Source of the DNA: Streptomyces pseudovenezuelae
GTDB lineage: Bacteria > Actinomycetota > Actinomycetes > Streptomycetales > Streptomycetaceae
Reading direction: 5' to 3'
DNA length: 64,000 nt
Assembly: GCF_029892565.1 (NCBI RefSeq)
Contig: NZ_JARXVH010000004.1
Span: 124,001-188,000, forward strand
The notes beneath the pieces are model-generated. The model was not told the origin of the DNA and did not search any database. It saw nothing but the letters and a program-made list of their open reading frames with translations. The position numbers were made by a program, and so were the translations under genes. Each line of letters starts with the position of its first letter. Positions within the stretch are counted from its first letter, which is position 1. Positions 32,673 to 41,924 of this stretch are shown piece after piece.

Positions 32673-34223
32673 ATGGCGGGACCCGTCCTGGAAATGCGCT
32701 CGATCGTCAAGACCTTTCCCGGCGTCAAAGCACTGTCGGACGTCACGTTGACGGTCCGTCAGGGCGAGGTCCATGCCATCTGCGGTGAGAACGGCGCCGG
32801 GAAGTCCACCTTGATGAAGGTGCTCTCCGGCGTCCATCCGCACGGCACGTACGAGGGCGAGATCCTCTTCGAGGGAGAGGTCTGCTCGTTCAAGGACATC
32901 CGGGCCAGCGAGCAGCGCGGCATCGTGATCATCCATCAGGAGCTGGCACTCGTGCCGTTCCTGTCGATCGCGGAGAACATCTTCCTCGGCAACGAACACG
33001 CCTCGGGCGGGTTCATCAACTGGAACGAGACGCTCAAGCACGCCACCGAGCTGCTGCGCCGGGTCGGTCTGACCGACCACCCGGAGACCCGGATCACCGA
33101 CATCGGGGTGGGCAAGCAGCAGTTGGTGGAGATCGCCAAGGCGCTGTCGAAGAAGGTGAAGCTGCTCATCCTGGACGAGCCGACGGCGGCTCTGAACGAC
33201 GAGGACAGCGGCAAACTCCTGGATCTCATCCTGGAGTTGAAGAAGCAGGGCATCACCGCGATCATCATCTCGCACAAGCTGAACGAGATCCGGCGGGTCG
33301 CCGACTCGGTGACGATCCTGCGCGACGGCCGGTCCATCGAGACCCTCGACGTGAAGGCGCCGGAGACCACCGAGGACCGGATCATCTCCGGCATGGTCGG
33401 CCGCGACCTCGACCACCGCTTCCCCGAACGCACGCCGTACGAGGGCGAGGTGGACGCGGCTCCGGCCCTGGAGATCCGCGGCTGGACCGTGCACCACCCG
33501 ATCGACCAGCAGCGCAAGGTGGTCGACGACGTGTCGATCAACGTGCGGCGCGGGGAGATCGTCGGCATCGCGGGCCTGATGGGCGCGGGGCGCACCGAGT
33601 TGGCGATGAGCGTGTTCGGGCGCACCTACGGCCGGTACGCGGGCGGCACGGTCCTCAAGGACGGCCGGGAGATCCGTACGAAGACGGTCGCGGAAGCGGT
33701 CCAGCACGGCATCGCGTACGTCACCGAGGACCGCAAGCACTACGGCCTCAACCTCATCGACAACATCAACCGGAACATCTCGCTGACCGCCCTGAACAAG
33801 GTCTCCAAGCGCGGTGTGGTCGACGAGCACGAGGAGCGGCAGGTCTCCGAGGGCTTCCGCAAGTCGATGAACATCAAGGCGCCGACCGTGTTCGAGACGG
33901 TCGGCAGGCTGTCCGGCGGCAACCAGCAGAAGGTCGTCCTCAGCAAGTGGATCTTCGCGGGTCCCGAGGTGCTGATCCTGGACGAGCCGACCCGCGGGAT
34001 CGACGTGGGCGCCAAGTACGAGATCTACACGGTCATCGACCAACTCGCCGCCGAGGGCAAGGCGGTCGTCTTCATCTCCTCCGAGCTGCCCGAGCTGCTC
34101 GGCATGTGCGACCGCATCTACACCATGGCCGCCGGACGGCTGACCGGCGAGGTCCCGCGGGCCGAGGCCACGCAGGAAGTGCTGATGCGCCAGATGACGA
34201 AGGACAAAGAGGTAACCCGATGA
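32673..34223 (+). CDS. mmsA: Sugar ABC transporter ATPase (two ABC domains)
   Basis: 516 residues, the fused tandem ATPase of the CUT2 family. The N-terminal domain is complete: Walker [10 protein letters not shown], signature-like [15 protein letters not shown] and Walker [12 protein letters not shown]. In the C-terminal domain Walker A is degenerate (GLMGAGRTE) as usual for CUT2, while the signature LSGGNQQKV and [11 protein letters not shown] are intact. Its TGA overlaps the ATG of the permease gene (ATGA). Also called GguA-like in other bacteria. Confidence 0.95.
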   Translation: MAGPVLEMRSIVKTFPGVKALSDVTLTVRQGEVHAICGENGAGKSTLMKVLSGVHPHGTYEGEILFEGEVCSFKDIRASEQRGIVIIHQELALVPFLSIAENIFLGNEHASGGFINWNETLKHATELLRRVGLTDHPETRITDIGVGKQQLVEIAKALSKKVKLLILDEPTAALNDEDSGKLLDLILELKKQGITAIIISHKLNEIRRVADSVTILRDGRSIETLDVKAPETTEDRIISGMVGRDLDHRFPERTPYEGEVDAAPALEIRGWTVHHPIDQQRKVVDDVSINVRRGEIVGIAGLMGAGRTELAMSVFGRTYGRYAGGTVLKDGREIRTKTVAEAVQHGIAYVTEDRKHYGLNLIDNINRNISLTALNKVSKRGVVDEHEERQVSEGFRKSMNIKAPTVFETVGRLSGGNQQKVVLSKWIFAGPEVLILDEPTRGIDVGAKYEIYTVIDQLAAEGKAVVFISSELPELLGMCDRIYTMAAGRLTGEVPRAEATQEVLMRQMTKDKEVTR

Positions 34224-35467
34224 GCACCGATGTGACGGACAAGGTCCCGGCCGCCGCGCCGCCCGGCAAGAGCGGCGGGTCCGCCTCCGGCAGCGGCCTG
34301 CTGCAGCTGATGCTGGGCGGCCTGCGCCGCAACATGCGCCAGTACGGCATGCTGATCGCGCTCGGCCTGATCGTGGTGCTGTTCCAGGTGTGGACCGGCG
34401 GCGACCTGCTGCTGCCGCGCAACGTCTCCAACCTGGTGCTGCAGAACAGCTACATCCTGATCCTCGCGATCGGCATGATGCTGGTGATCATCGCGGGCCA
34501 TATCGACCTGTCGGTCGGCTCGTTGACCGCGTTCGTGGGCGCGTTCGCGGCCGTGCTCACGGTGCAGCACGGGGTGGCCTGGCCGGTCGCGCTGGTGCTG
34601 TGCCTGGTGGTGGGCGCGCTGGCCGGCTCGGTGCAGGGCTTCCTGATCGCGTATCTCGGCATACCGTCGTTCATCGTCACGCTCGCCGGCATGCTGCTCT
34701 TCCGCGGTCTGACGGAGATCTTCCTGCAGGGCCAGACCCTCGGCCCGTTCCCGGACGGTCTGCAGAAGCTCGGCAACGGCTTCCTGCCGGCGGTCGGCCC
34801 GGACACCAACTACCACAACCTCACGCTGCTGCTGGGCTTCGTGCTGCTGGCCTTCGTGATCTTCCAGGAGGTCCGGGACCGGAGCCGCCAGCAGGAGTTC
34901 TCGCTGGAGGTGCTGCCGCGCAACGCCTTCCTGCTGAAGCTCGTCGCCATCGCCGCCGCGATCCTCGCGGTCACCATGCTGCTGGCCAGCTACCAGGGTG
35001 CGCCGATCATCCTGATCGTGCTCGGGGTGCTGGTGGTCGGCTACGGCTACGTCATGCGCAACGCGGTCTTCGGGCGGCACATCTACGCCATCGGCGGCAA
35101 CCTGCCGGCGGCGAAGCTGTCCGGCGTGAAGGACAAGAAGGTCACCTTCCTGGTCTTCCTGAACATGGGCGTGCTCGCGGCCCTGGCGGGTCTGGTGGTC
35201 GCCGCCCGTCTGAACGCGGCCTCGCCGAAGGCGGGCCTGAACTTCGAACTCGAGGCCATCGCCTCGGCGTTCATCGGTGGCGCGTCCATGAGCGGCGGTG
35301 TGGGTACCGTCCTCGGCGCGATCATCGGTGGTCTCGTCCTCGGTGTGCTGAACAACGGCATGAACCTCCTCAGCGTCGGCACCGACTGGCAACAGGTCAT
35401 CAAGGGGCTCGCCCTACTGGCCGCGGTCGGCTTCGATGTGTGGAACAAGCGCAAGTCCGGTTCGTAA
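34220..35467 (+). CDS. mmsB: Sugar ABC transporter permease
   Basis: CUT2-family permease of 415 residues with about ten membrane helices, the CUT2 signature region ([18 protein letters not shown]: [21 protein letters not shown]) and the EAA-like cytoplasmic loop ([14 protein letters not shown]). It is longer than RbsC/XylH-short forms, as expected for GguB/XylH-type proteins with extra helices in the middle. AGAGG lies about 7 bases before the ATG, which is coupled to the ATPase stop. A Ser/Gly/Pro-rich soluble N-terminus (1-30) precedes the first helix. Confidence 0.95.
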   Translation: MSTDVTDKVPAAAPPGKSGGSASGSGLLQLMLGGLRRNMRQYGMLIALGLIVVLFQVWTGGDLLLPRNVSNLVLQNSYILILAIGMMLVIIAGHIDLSVGSLTAFVGAFAAVLTVQHGVAWPVALVLCLVVGALAGSVQGFLIAYLGIPSFIVTLAGMLLFRGLTEIFLQGQTLGPFPDGLQKLGNGFLPAVGPDTNYHNLTLLLGFVLLAFVIFQEVRDRSRQQEFSLEVLPRNAFLLKLVAIAAAILAVTMLLASYQGAPIILIVLGVLVVGYGYVMRNAVFGRHIYAIGGNLPAAKLSGVKDKKVTFLVFLNMGVLAALAGLVVAARLNAASPKAGLNFELEAIASAFIGGASMSGGVGTVLGAIIGGLVLGVLNNGMNLLSVGTDWQQVIKGLALLAAVGFDVWNKRKSGS

Positions 35468-35473
35468 ATCTGC

Positions 35474-35500
35474 CGGGCCCCCGTCGGACGGCGGGGCCCG
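35474..35500 (+). terminator. Hairpin after the permease gene
   Basis: Arms CGGGCCCC and GGGGCCCG with a further partly paired inner part, 6 bp after the stop and 24 bp before the next start. It may be an attenuator that reduces read-through into the epimerase gene rather than a full stop. Confidence 0.55.
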
Positions 35501-35523
35501 ACTTCCTTCACAGGAGCCGCTAG

Positions 35524-36675
35524 ATGGAACTGAACAGACGCACGGTCATCGCGGGTGCGGCGGCGGCGGGACTCGCCGCGACCACCCTCGGTACGGGTAC
35601 CGCCGAGGCCGCGGGCGGCAAGACGCCCTCGAAGAAGCTCTTCGGCAAGCTCGCGGACGGCACGAAGGTCTACATCTGGTCGCTGGCCAACGGCGGCACG
35701 AAGCTCAAGGTCCTCTCCTGGGGCGGCGTCGTGCAGTCCCTGGAGATCCCCGACCGGCACGGCCACCTGGCGAACGTCTCCCTCGGCTTCGACAACATCG
35801 AGGACTACGTCGCCAAGACCCCGTACTTCGGCGCCCTGATCGGGCGGTACGGAAACCGGATAGGCAAGGGCCAGTTCACCCTGGACGGCAAGAGCTACCA
35901 GGTCTCCGTCAACGACGGCGTGAACAGCCTGCACGGCGGCACCCAGGGCTTCGACAAGCACGTGTGGGACGTCGAGCCGTTCACCAAGGGCTCCGACGTC
36001 GGCCTGCACCTGCACTACACCAGCATCGACGGGGAGATGGGCTACCCCGGCACGCTCAAGGTGAAGGTCACCTACACCCTGGACAAGCACGGCAGTTGGA
36101 CCATCGACTACGAGGCCACCACCGACAAGGCCACCGTCGTCAACCTCACCAGTCACGTCTACTGGAACCTGGCCGGCGAGGGCAGCGGCACGATCGAGGA
36201 CCACGAGCTCCAGATCGCCGCCGCCCGCTACACGCCCACCGACACGGGTCTGATCCCGACCGGCGAACTGGCGAAGGTCTCCGGCACGCCGTTCGACTTC
36301 CGCAAGTCCAAGGCGGTCGGCCGGGACATCCGGGCCGGCCACGTCCAGCAGATTCAGGCCAAGGGCTTCGACCACAACTGGGTGCTGGACAAGGGCATCA
36401 CGGCGAAACCGGAGCATGTCGCCACCCTGCGCGAGCCGCGTTCCGGCCGCACTCTGAAGATCGCCACCGACCAGCCGGGGCTGCAGTTCTACTCGGGTAA
36501 CTTCCTCGACGGAACGCTCACCGGCACCGGCGGCAGCGTCTACCGCCAGGGCGACGCACTGTGCCTGGAGACCCAGCACTTCCCGGACTCGCCCAACCAG
36601 CCGTCGTTCCCGACGACAACGCTGCGACCTGGGCAGACGTACCGGACCAGGACGGTGCACACGTTCGGCTCATGA
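35524..36675 (+). CDS. Tat-exported aldose 1-epimerase
   Basis: 383 residues. Tat signal peptide NRRTVIAGAAAAGLAATTLG with AEA cleavage near residue 30. The mature domain is a galactose mutarotase fold: GRYGNRIGKGQF, NSLHGGTQGFDKHVWDV, catalytic His in NLTSHVYWNL and Glu in LETQHFPDSPNQPSFP. CAGGAG precedes the ATG. It lies directly downstream of the sugar importer, where an extracellular mutarotase would deliver the anomer that the binding protein prefers. Compare the cytoplasmic paralogue at 9769. Confidence 0.93.
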   Translation: MELNRRTVIAGAAAAGLAATTLGTGTAEAAGGKTPSKKLFGKLADGTKVYIWSLANGGTKLKVLSWGGVVQSLEIPDRHGHLANVSLGFDNIEDYVAKTPYFGALIGRYGNRIGKGQFTLDGKSYQVSVNDGVNSLHGGTQGFDKHVWDVEPFTKGSDVGLHLHYTSIDGEMGYPGTLKVKVTYTLDKHGSWTIDYEATTDKATVVNLTSHVYWNLAGEGSGTIEDHELQIAAARYTPTDTGLIPTGELAKVSGTPFDFRKSKAVGRDIRAGHVQQIQAKGFDHNWVLDKGITAKPEHVATLREPRSGRTLKIATDQPGLQFYSGNFLDGTLTGTGGSVYRQGDALCLETQHFPDSPNQPSFPTTTLRPGQTYRTRTVHTFGS

Positions 36676-36703
36676 CCGTATGACGTAACTCGTGAACCGC
36701 ACC

Positions 36704-36733
36704 AAAGGCCGCCGGATGCCTCCGGCGGCCTTT
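36704..36733 (+). terminator. Strong terminator ending the sugar cluster
   Basis: Perfect 12-bp stem AAAGGCCGCCGG/CCGGCGGCCTTT with a 6-base loop, 28 bp after the epimerase stop, closed by a T-run on the downstream arm. Confidence 0.9.
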
Positions 36734-36880
36734 CGGTTCCCACACTCACACCTCTTTCACACGCGTTGAACAACGCCACCGCAGACTCCGTATGTAAGAG
36801 CGGCCCGTGCTCCCCCGCGCGGGCCACCCAAGACGACGGACCCGGCCGTCCCCGACGGGTCCGCCCCATACGGAGGTTCC

Positions 36881-38521
36881 ATGGCCGACAACGTCACCTC
36901 GTTGTTCCGCAGCACGGCGGCGCACAGCCCGTCGATGGCGGCGCTGACGCGGGAGGGCGGCGAGGGAGCCGGCCCGGTGGACTTCTGCATTCCGTGCAAC
37001 CCGTATTTCCCCACACCGGCCATGTTCGACACGATGTCGGCGCGTCTGCGCGACATCATCACGTACTACCCGAGCAGCGCCGACACGATCACGGCCGAGC
37101 TGTGCAACCTGCTCCAACTGCCCCCGCAGGCCGTCGCGATGGGCAACGGCTCGACCGAACTGATCACCTGGATCGACCACTTGCTGGTCCGCGAGTCCCT
37201 CGCCATCCCCGTCCCCACCTTCGGCCGCTGGACCGACCAGCCGATGGAGACCGGCAAGCGGGTCGACATGTTCCCGCTGCAGGAGTCCAGCGGATTCGCC
37301 CTGGACCTGGGCCAGTACGCCGAGTTCATCCGCGCCCGCGGTACCCGGGTCGCCGTCATCTGCAACCCGAACAACCCCGACGGCGGCTACCTCCACAAGC
37401 AGTCGCTCGTGCAGTTCATGGACGCGATGGCCGACCTGGACCTGATCGTCATCGACGAGTCGTTCCTGGAGTTCGCGGACGCCGAGGCCGAACCGAGCGT
37501 CGTGCAGGAGGCGATGCTGCGCCCCAACGTCGTCGTGCTGCGCAGCCTCGGCAAGAACTTCGGCCTGCACGGCATACGGTTCGGCTACATGGTCGCCAAC
37601 CCCTCGCTGGCCGGCCGGGTCCGCTCCATGCTGCCCAAGTGGAACCTCAACGCCTTCGCCGAGTACGTGGTGTTCATGCTCAAGGAGCACGGCGCCGAGT
37701 ACGCGCAGAGCCTCCACCAGGTGTATCGGGACCGTCTGGACATGTCGAGCCAGCTCTCGGCACTCCCCGGTCTGACGGTCTACCCCTCGCAGGGCAACTT
37801 CCTCTTCGTACGCCTTCCCGTGGGCGCCGAAGGCACGGTGGTCCGGGACCGGATGCTCACCGAGCACCGGATCCTGGTCCGCGAATGCGGCAACAAGATC
37901 GGCTCGTCCAGCCGCTTCCTGAGGCTCGTGGTGCGCCCCCAGGTGGACGTGCGTCGCCTGGTGTCCGGCCTGGAACAGGTGCTCTACGGGACCAGGAGGG
38001 GAGCCGCCGTGCCCGAGCTGGGTACCGGAATCAACTACAGCTCGGGTACGGCGGCCGTGGACCGGCTCGTCAGCGCGACGAACGGGGCGGGCATGCCGCT
38101 TGCTGCGCAGGCTCTTGGGGTCGGGGCGCCGATGCGGATGCCGATGCCTGCTGCCGCGCAGACCGGCGGGGCGGGGATGCCGATGCCTGCGGTGGCGCAG
38201 ATGCCCATGCCGGCCGTGGCGCAGATGCCGATGCAGCAGCCTCAGCCGCAGGTTCTTCAACCGCAGGTTCCGCAGCCTCAGCCTCAGCCTCAGCCGATGT
38301 ACGCGCCGGCCATGAGCGCGCCGCCTCAGCCGCAGATGCCGGCCCCCATGCCTGCGGCGGCTTCTGCGGCACCTACTCCGCCCGGTGTTCCCGCGCGAGG
38401 TGGGCTTACGGCCGCGCAGGTTCGGGGGACGACCGGGCCCGGGTTGGCGCCTGCGCCCGCCACGGGGTGGCCCAATGCGCAGAGTTGGCCCAATGCGGCG
38501 GGGATGGGGCAGACCGGCTAA
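36881..38521 (+). CDS. Class I/II aminotransferase (histidinol-phosphate type) with long low-complexity tail
   Basis: PLP aminotransferase of 546 residues, about 170 longer than typical HisC or CobD-like enzymes. Domain 1-370: MGNGSTELI, NPNNPDGGYL, IDESFLEF and the PLP lysine K225 in RSLGKNFGLHGIRFGY, then LRLVVRP. From about 375 onward the sequence is Pro/Gln/Met/Ala-rich and disordered, with short repeats (MPMPAVAQ twice, PQPQPQP, and a WPNA motif twice at the end). The substrate may be a histidinol-phosphate-like or threonine-phosphate-like amine. GGAGG lies 5 bases before the ATG. The 3' end overlaps the convergent gene by 4 bp. Confidence 0.9.
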   Translation: MADNVTSLFRSTAAHSPSMAALTREGGEGAGPVDFCIPCNPYFPTPAMFDTMSARLRDIITYYPSSADTITAELCNLLQLPPQAVAMGNGSTELITWIDHLLVRESLAIPVPTFGRWTDQPMETGKRVDMFPLQESSGFALDLGQYAEFIRARGTRVAVICNPNNPDGGYLHKQSLVQFMDAMADLDLIVIDESFLEFADAEAEPSVVQEAMLRPNVVVLRSLGKNFGLHGIRFGYMVANPSLAGRVRSMLPKWNLNAFAEYVVFMLKEHGAEYAQSLHQVYRDRLDMSSQLSALPGLTVYPSQGNFLFVRLPVGAEGTVVRDRMLTEHRILVRECGNKIGSSSRFLRLVVRPQVDVRRLVSGLEQVLYGTRRGAAVPELGTGINYSSGTAAVDRLVSATNGAGMPLAAQALGVGAPMRMPMPAAAQTGGAGMPMPAVAQMPMPAVAQMPMQQPQPQVLQPQVPQPQPQPQPMYAPAMSAPPQPQMPAPMPAAASAAPTPPGVPARGGLTAAQVRGTTGPGLAPAPATGWPNAQSWPNAAGMGQTG

Positions 38522-39171
38522 GCGCCACAGGGGTTTTGTGCGCGGCCGGGTGCGGGTGTGTTGTGGCTGGTCGCGCAGTTCCCCGCGCCCCTGACGGCGC
38601 CTCCGCTGACACGGATTTCGAAGCGGGCCCGGGTTTTGGTGCGGAAGTACTGGACCGTGACGTTCTCGTGGGCGTTGTAGCCGCCTCCGTCCGGTACCGC
38701 CCCGGTGCGTTCCTCGAACCCGAAGGGTGTCTCCGTCGCCGCGAAGGCGTGGTGGGCCTCGTGCTCGGACTCGCGTTCGTCGGCGGCTACCGCCTCCAGC
38801 GAGGAGCCCTGCGGTACGGGCAGGGCGAAGATCTCGACGCTTCGTCCTGCTACGGCCACGTGCACGATGGCGACCGGGGTGTCGGCCACCGTTGAGCCGT
38901 AGCGGCGTGCGAGGCGGCCTCGGACGACCACGCTCGGATTGACGGCGCCCGGTTCGAGGCCCAGGTGGTGGAGTTCCTCGCGCAGGCCTTCGAGGGTGTC
39001 CGGGAAGACCAGTACGGCGGTGTGCTCGAAGACCAAGTGGCTGGAGATGTCGGCCCGTTCGGCCGGGGGCAGGTCGGGGAGCAGTTCTGCCAGGACCTGG
39101 TCCGTGTCGTGGGTCTCGACGTAGGCGGCGGCGCGTTTGATGCGTAGGACGTCGGTCTCGGTGAGGTTCAT
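38518..39171 (-). CDS. Uncharacterised protein with repeat-encoded C-terminus
   Basis: 217 residues, no domain recognised. A helical N-terminus (about 1-50), then a mixed region SVVVRGRLARRYGSTVADTPVAIVHVAVAGRSVEIFALP and conserved-looking ENVTVQYF. The last 25 or so codons run through the dispersed repeat at 38566-38592, giving RGAGNCATS followed by a short Pro/Ala-rich tail, so the original stop was probably lost when the repeat arrived. It lies 19 bp after the flavin monooxygenase gene on the same strand and is likely co-transcribed. It could be a partner or regulator of that enzyme. Confidence 0.75.
   Translation of the reverse strand: MNLTETDVLRIKRAAAYVETHDTDQVLAELLPDLPPAERADISSHLVFEHTAVLVFPDTLEGLREELHHLGLEPGAVNPSVVVRGRLARRYGSTVADTPVAIVHVAVAGRSVEIFALPVPQGSSLEAVAADERESEHEAHHAFAATETPFGFEERTGAVPDGGGYNAHENVTVQYFRTKTRARFEIRVSGGAVRGAGNCATSHNTPAPGRAQNPCGA
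38566..38592. repeat. Dispersed Streptomyces intergenic repeat, copy 2
   Basis: Identical over 27 bp to the copy at 8028-8054. Here it lies inside the 3' end of the minus-strand gene 38518-39171 and is translated there as RGAGNCATS. Confidence 0.85.
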
Positions 39172-39190
39172 GTGGGGGGGGTTCCTCGGG

Positions 39191-40366
39191 TCAGATGCCG
39201 GTGTAGTTCTCGGCGAAGAAGTCCTGGTGGGCGCGGGAGGTGCGCAGGCTGTCCAGACGGGCGTACTGGAGCGCGCGGCCGTAGCGGGCCTCGGGGTCGT
39301 CGGTGGACGGGCCGTGCAGGAGGCCGCTCATCCAGTGCGAGAACTCGTGGGCCCGCCAGACCCGGGGCAGGCAGTACGACGCGTAGCGGGCCAGGTCCGT
39401 CTCGTCCCCTCGCGTGAGGGCTTCTGTGAATGCCTCCGCCAGGCGTTCGGCCTGGAGTACGGCGAGGTTGGCGCCCTTGGCCGCCGAGGGGCTGATGAGT
39501 CCGGCCGCGTCGCCCGCCAGCCAGAGGCGGCCGGTGCCCGGTGTGTCCAGGACGTCGGAACGCAGGTCCACGACCGTCTTCTCCAGGACGGGGCCCTGGT
39601 GGAGCGGGCCGAACTCGTCCGTGCGGAGCCTCGTCGCCAGCTCGGTCCAGATACGGTCCTCGTCCCACTGAGCAGGGTCGGTTCCTCGTGGGCACTGGAG
39701 GTAGTAGCGGGTGACCGTCTCCGTGCGGGCCATGTGACCGGCGAATCCGCGGTCGTGCAGGGCGTATCCGACGGCCGCCAGGCTGGGCGGGGCCTCGACC
39801 AACACCGCCAGCCAGGTCACCCCGTGGTCCCAGCGGGCCGTACGGATGCCGTGGGCTGCGAGGGCCCCGCGTCCGACACCACGGTGGCCGTCGCAGCCGG
39901 CGACGTAGCGGCCGGCGACGTCCTCGGCTCCCCGCACCCGTACCCGGCCCTCCGAGATCTCCTCGACCTCGGCGCCGAAGCGGATCTCGCCGCCGCGGCG
40001 CAGGTACTCGGCCAGCAGGTCCCGGGCCAACTCCTGCTGGGGGTAGACGGTGTGGACCTCGCCCTGGCCCAACTTCCCGTAGCCCAGGGTGAATTCGCCC
40101 TGCTCGCTGCGGAAGAGGCAGGTACCGTGCGGGCGGCCTCGGGCCAACAGTCCGGCGCCCAGGCCGTGTTCGGTCAGTAAGCGTACGGAGTGGGCGGCCA
40201 GGAAGCCTGCCCTGGCCCGCCCCTCCACCGCCTCGCGGTCCCGCCGTTCCAGGATCACGCACTCGATGCCCCGGGCCAGGAGCAGGTTCCCCAGGACCAG
40301 CCCCGCCGGGCCTGCCCCGACGATCACCACCCCGACCTGCGCCCCGGCGTCGAACCGTTTCCCCAT
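39191..40366 (-). CDS. FAD-dependent aromatic monooxygenase (PobA-like)
   Basis: Class A flavoprotein hydroxylase of 391 residues, close in length to 4-hydroxybenzoate 3-monooxygenase (394). Seen: GxGxxG VVIVGAGPAGLVLGNLLLARG and acidic end LERRD (about 13-41), the DG motif AGCDGHRGVGR (about 158), and GDAAGLISPSAAKGANLAV (about 284-302), which closely follows PobA. VYPQQELARDLL corresponds to the substrate-side loop. ATG 40366 has AGGGG about 6 bases upstream. It probably feeds a protocatechuate-type pathway; no ring-cleavage partner is adjacent, the nearest being the secreted dioxygenases 9 kb away. Confidence 0.9.
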   Translation of the reverse strand: MGKRFDAGAQVGVVIVGAGPAGLVLGNLLLARGIECVILERRDREAVEGRARAGFLAAHSVRLLTEHGLGAGLLARGRPHGTCLFRSEQGEFTLGYGKLGQGEVHTVYPQQELARDLLAEYLRRGGEIRFGAEVEEISEGRVRVRGAEDVAGRYVAGCDGHRGVGRGALAAHGIRTARWDHGVTWLAVLVEAPPSLAAVGYALHDRGFAGHMARTETVTRYYLQCPRGTDPAQWDEDRIWTELATRLRTDEFGPLHQGPVLEKTVVDLRSDVLDTPGTGRLWLAGDAAGLISPSAAKGANLAVLQAERLAEAFTEALTRGDETDLARYASYCLPRVWRAHEFSHWMSGLLHGPSTDDPEARYGRALQYARLDSLRTSRAHQDFFAENYTGI

Positions 40367-40476
40367 GCCCGCCCCTGACCTCGCGATTTCAGCCAAGGGG
40401 TTTCATATCAGCCAGATACGGGATGGAGGGAATCAAAAGGAGACTATTACTCCGTACGGGGCGATCGGCTTCGGCT

Positions 40477-41865
40477 TCAGTGGTCGTTCTCCAGGTGCAG
40501 TTTCAGCAGGTCCACGCCGTAGTCGCCGCCGTTGGGGGTGCGGATGATGGTGTGGATGTGCTCCTGGGACGGAGTGCCGCCGCCCATGCCCATGCCGCCA
40601 CCAGGGGGGCCACCGGCGTTGGAGCTTGCGCTCGCACTCGCACTCGCGCCGGCGCTCGGGCTCGCCGAGGAGGCCTCGTGGTAGAAGAGCGGGGCCTGGG
40701 CGTCGTACTCGATGAGCACTACGGGGCTGTGGATCCGGTAGTAGAAGGCGGAGTCGTCCTTCGTCTCGCCCATCCAGTAGAAGTACGTGTCGTCGAGGTG
40801 CTTCTCGACCTCGGTCATCTTGACCTCGGCGTGTCCCTCGTTGATGTAGCCGATGTAGACGCGGGCCACGTCCAGGAGCTTCTCCCGCTGGGCGGCGGTG
40901 AGTTCGGAGCCGCGCAGGCCCTCGTGGGCGAGCTTGAGGTTGTCCGAGCCGGCGCCGGCCTTCATGTCCTCGTTGCCGTTGTCCTGTGAGGAGACCGCCT
41001 TGGTGAGCTGGGTCTTGGTGAGGGAACGGATCATCGCCAGACCGGCCTTGGTCTCCGGCCGGAACAGGGCGATCTTCTCGCCCTTGTACGTGGCCGTGGT
41101 CGGCTCGGAACCCATGAAGGTGGGCGTCATGACGACCTGGTCGCCCAGCACGAAGTAGTTGATGGCGACGTGGTGGCCCTCGTACTGGAAGCCCCACGGC
41201 TTCGTGGTCGACGGGGTGCCCATGAAGGTGAAGAAGTAGTGGCCCTCGGTCAGGGTCTTCTGGTTGCCGCCGTTGGAGTCGCCGAGGAACTGGTTGAGCT
41301 TCATGATGTTGCGGGTCTGGGTGAGGCCGTCGGCGGACAGGGCGACGCCGAGCAGCGCGTAGCCGAGGTCGCGCTTCTTGTCGGTCAGGTCGCCCATGCG
41401 GACGCCCTTGCGGTCGTAGCCGTCGACGTTGCTCCAGGCCGTCCACTCGTCGGCGTCGATGTCGAAGGTGCAGGACTTGCGCTCCTTCGCGGAGAGCCCG
41501 TCCAGGAACGCCTGCGCGGCCTTGACCAGTCCGTCGGTGGAGACGCCGGTCGAGTGGATGGTGAAGAGGTCGTCGACGACCGTGCCGTCGGTGGTGACGC
41601 CCTTGAGGTCCTTGTACTTGACCTGGGAGACCCCGGGGCCCATGCCGCCCCCGCCACCACCTCCCGCTCCGGGCCCGCCCGACGGCATACCGCTCGGGGC
41701 GCCCCCGGACGGGGAGGCGGAGGACGAACTCGCCGTGTCCGACGGGTCATTGGAGCAGCCGGTCATGGTCGCCACGGCGGCGACACCTCCGGCGAGCAGC
41801 GCCCTGTTCATGAACCAACGGCGGCTGCGCTCGGATGCGGGAGTGTGGGGTCGGTGTCCATGCAT
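40477..41865 (-). CDS. DUF3500 secreted lipoprotein
   Basis: 462 residues. Signal with twin Arg (ERSRRWFMNRALL) and lipobox MTGC (Cys37), so Tat-exported and lipid-anchored. A Ser/Pro/Gly linker with a seven-Gly run leads to the DUF3500 domain (about 95-420), containing HYFFTFMGTPSTTKPWGFQYEGHHVAINY and EHIHTIIRTPNGGDYG. A second Ser/Ala/Gly-rich insert near 400-425 interrupts the end of the domain. DUF3500 function is not established; the conserved His-rich motifs suggest metal binding. ATG 41811 is a possible alternative start. Confidence 0.88.
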   Translation of the reverse strand: MHGHRPHTPASERSRRWFMNRALLAGGVAAVATMTGCSNDPSDTASSSSASPSGGAPSGMPSGGPGAGGGGGGGMGPGVSQVKYKDLKGVTTDGTVVDDLFTIHSTGVSTDGLVKAAQAFLDGLSAKERKSCTFDIDADEWTAWSNVDGYDRKGVRMGDLTDKKRDLGYALLGVALSADGLTQTRNIMKLNQFLGDSNGGNQKTLTEGHYFFTFMGTPSTTKPWGFQYEGHHVAINYFVLGDQVVMTPTFMGSEPTTATYKGEKIALFRPETKAGLAMIRSLTKTQLTKAVSSQDNGNEDMKAGAGSDNLKLAHEGLRGSELTAAQREKLLDVARVYIGYINEGHAEVKMTEVEKHLDDTYFYWMGETKDDSAFYYRIHSPVVLIEYDAQAPLFYHEASSASPSAGASASASASSNAGGPPGGGMGMGGGTPSQEHIHTIIRTPNGGDYGVDLLKLHLENDH

Positions 41866-41924
41866 GGGCGTCAGCGTCCCGGCCCAACCTGAAGCATTCC
41901 TGGGCGAAGCCTGTGAACCCGGGT

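Noticed and set aside
31476..34043. 855-codon minus-strand frame opposite the sugar receptor and ATPase genes
   Set aside because: The sense strand has complete conserved domains; the antisense product is Val/Asp/Leu-rich low-complexity sequence.
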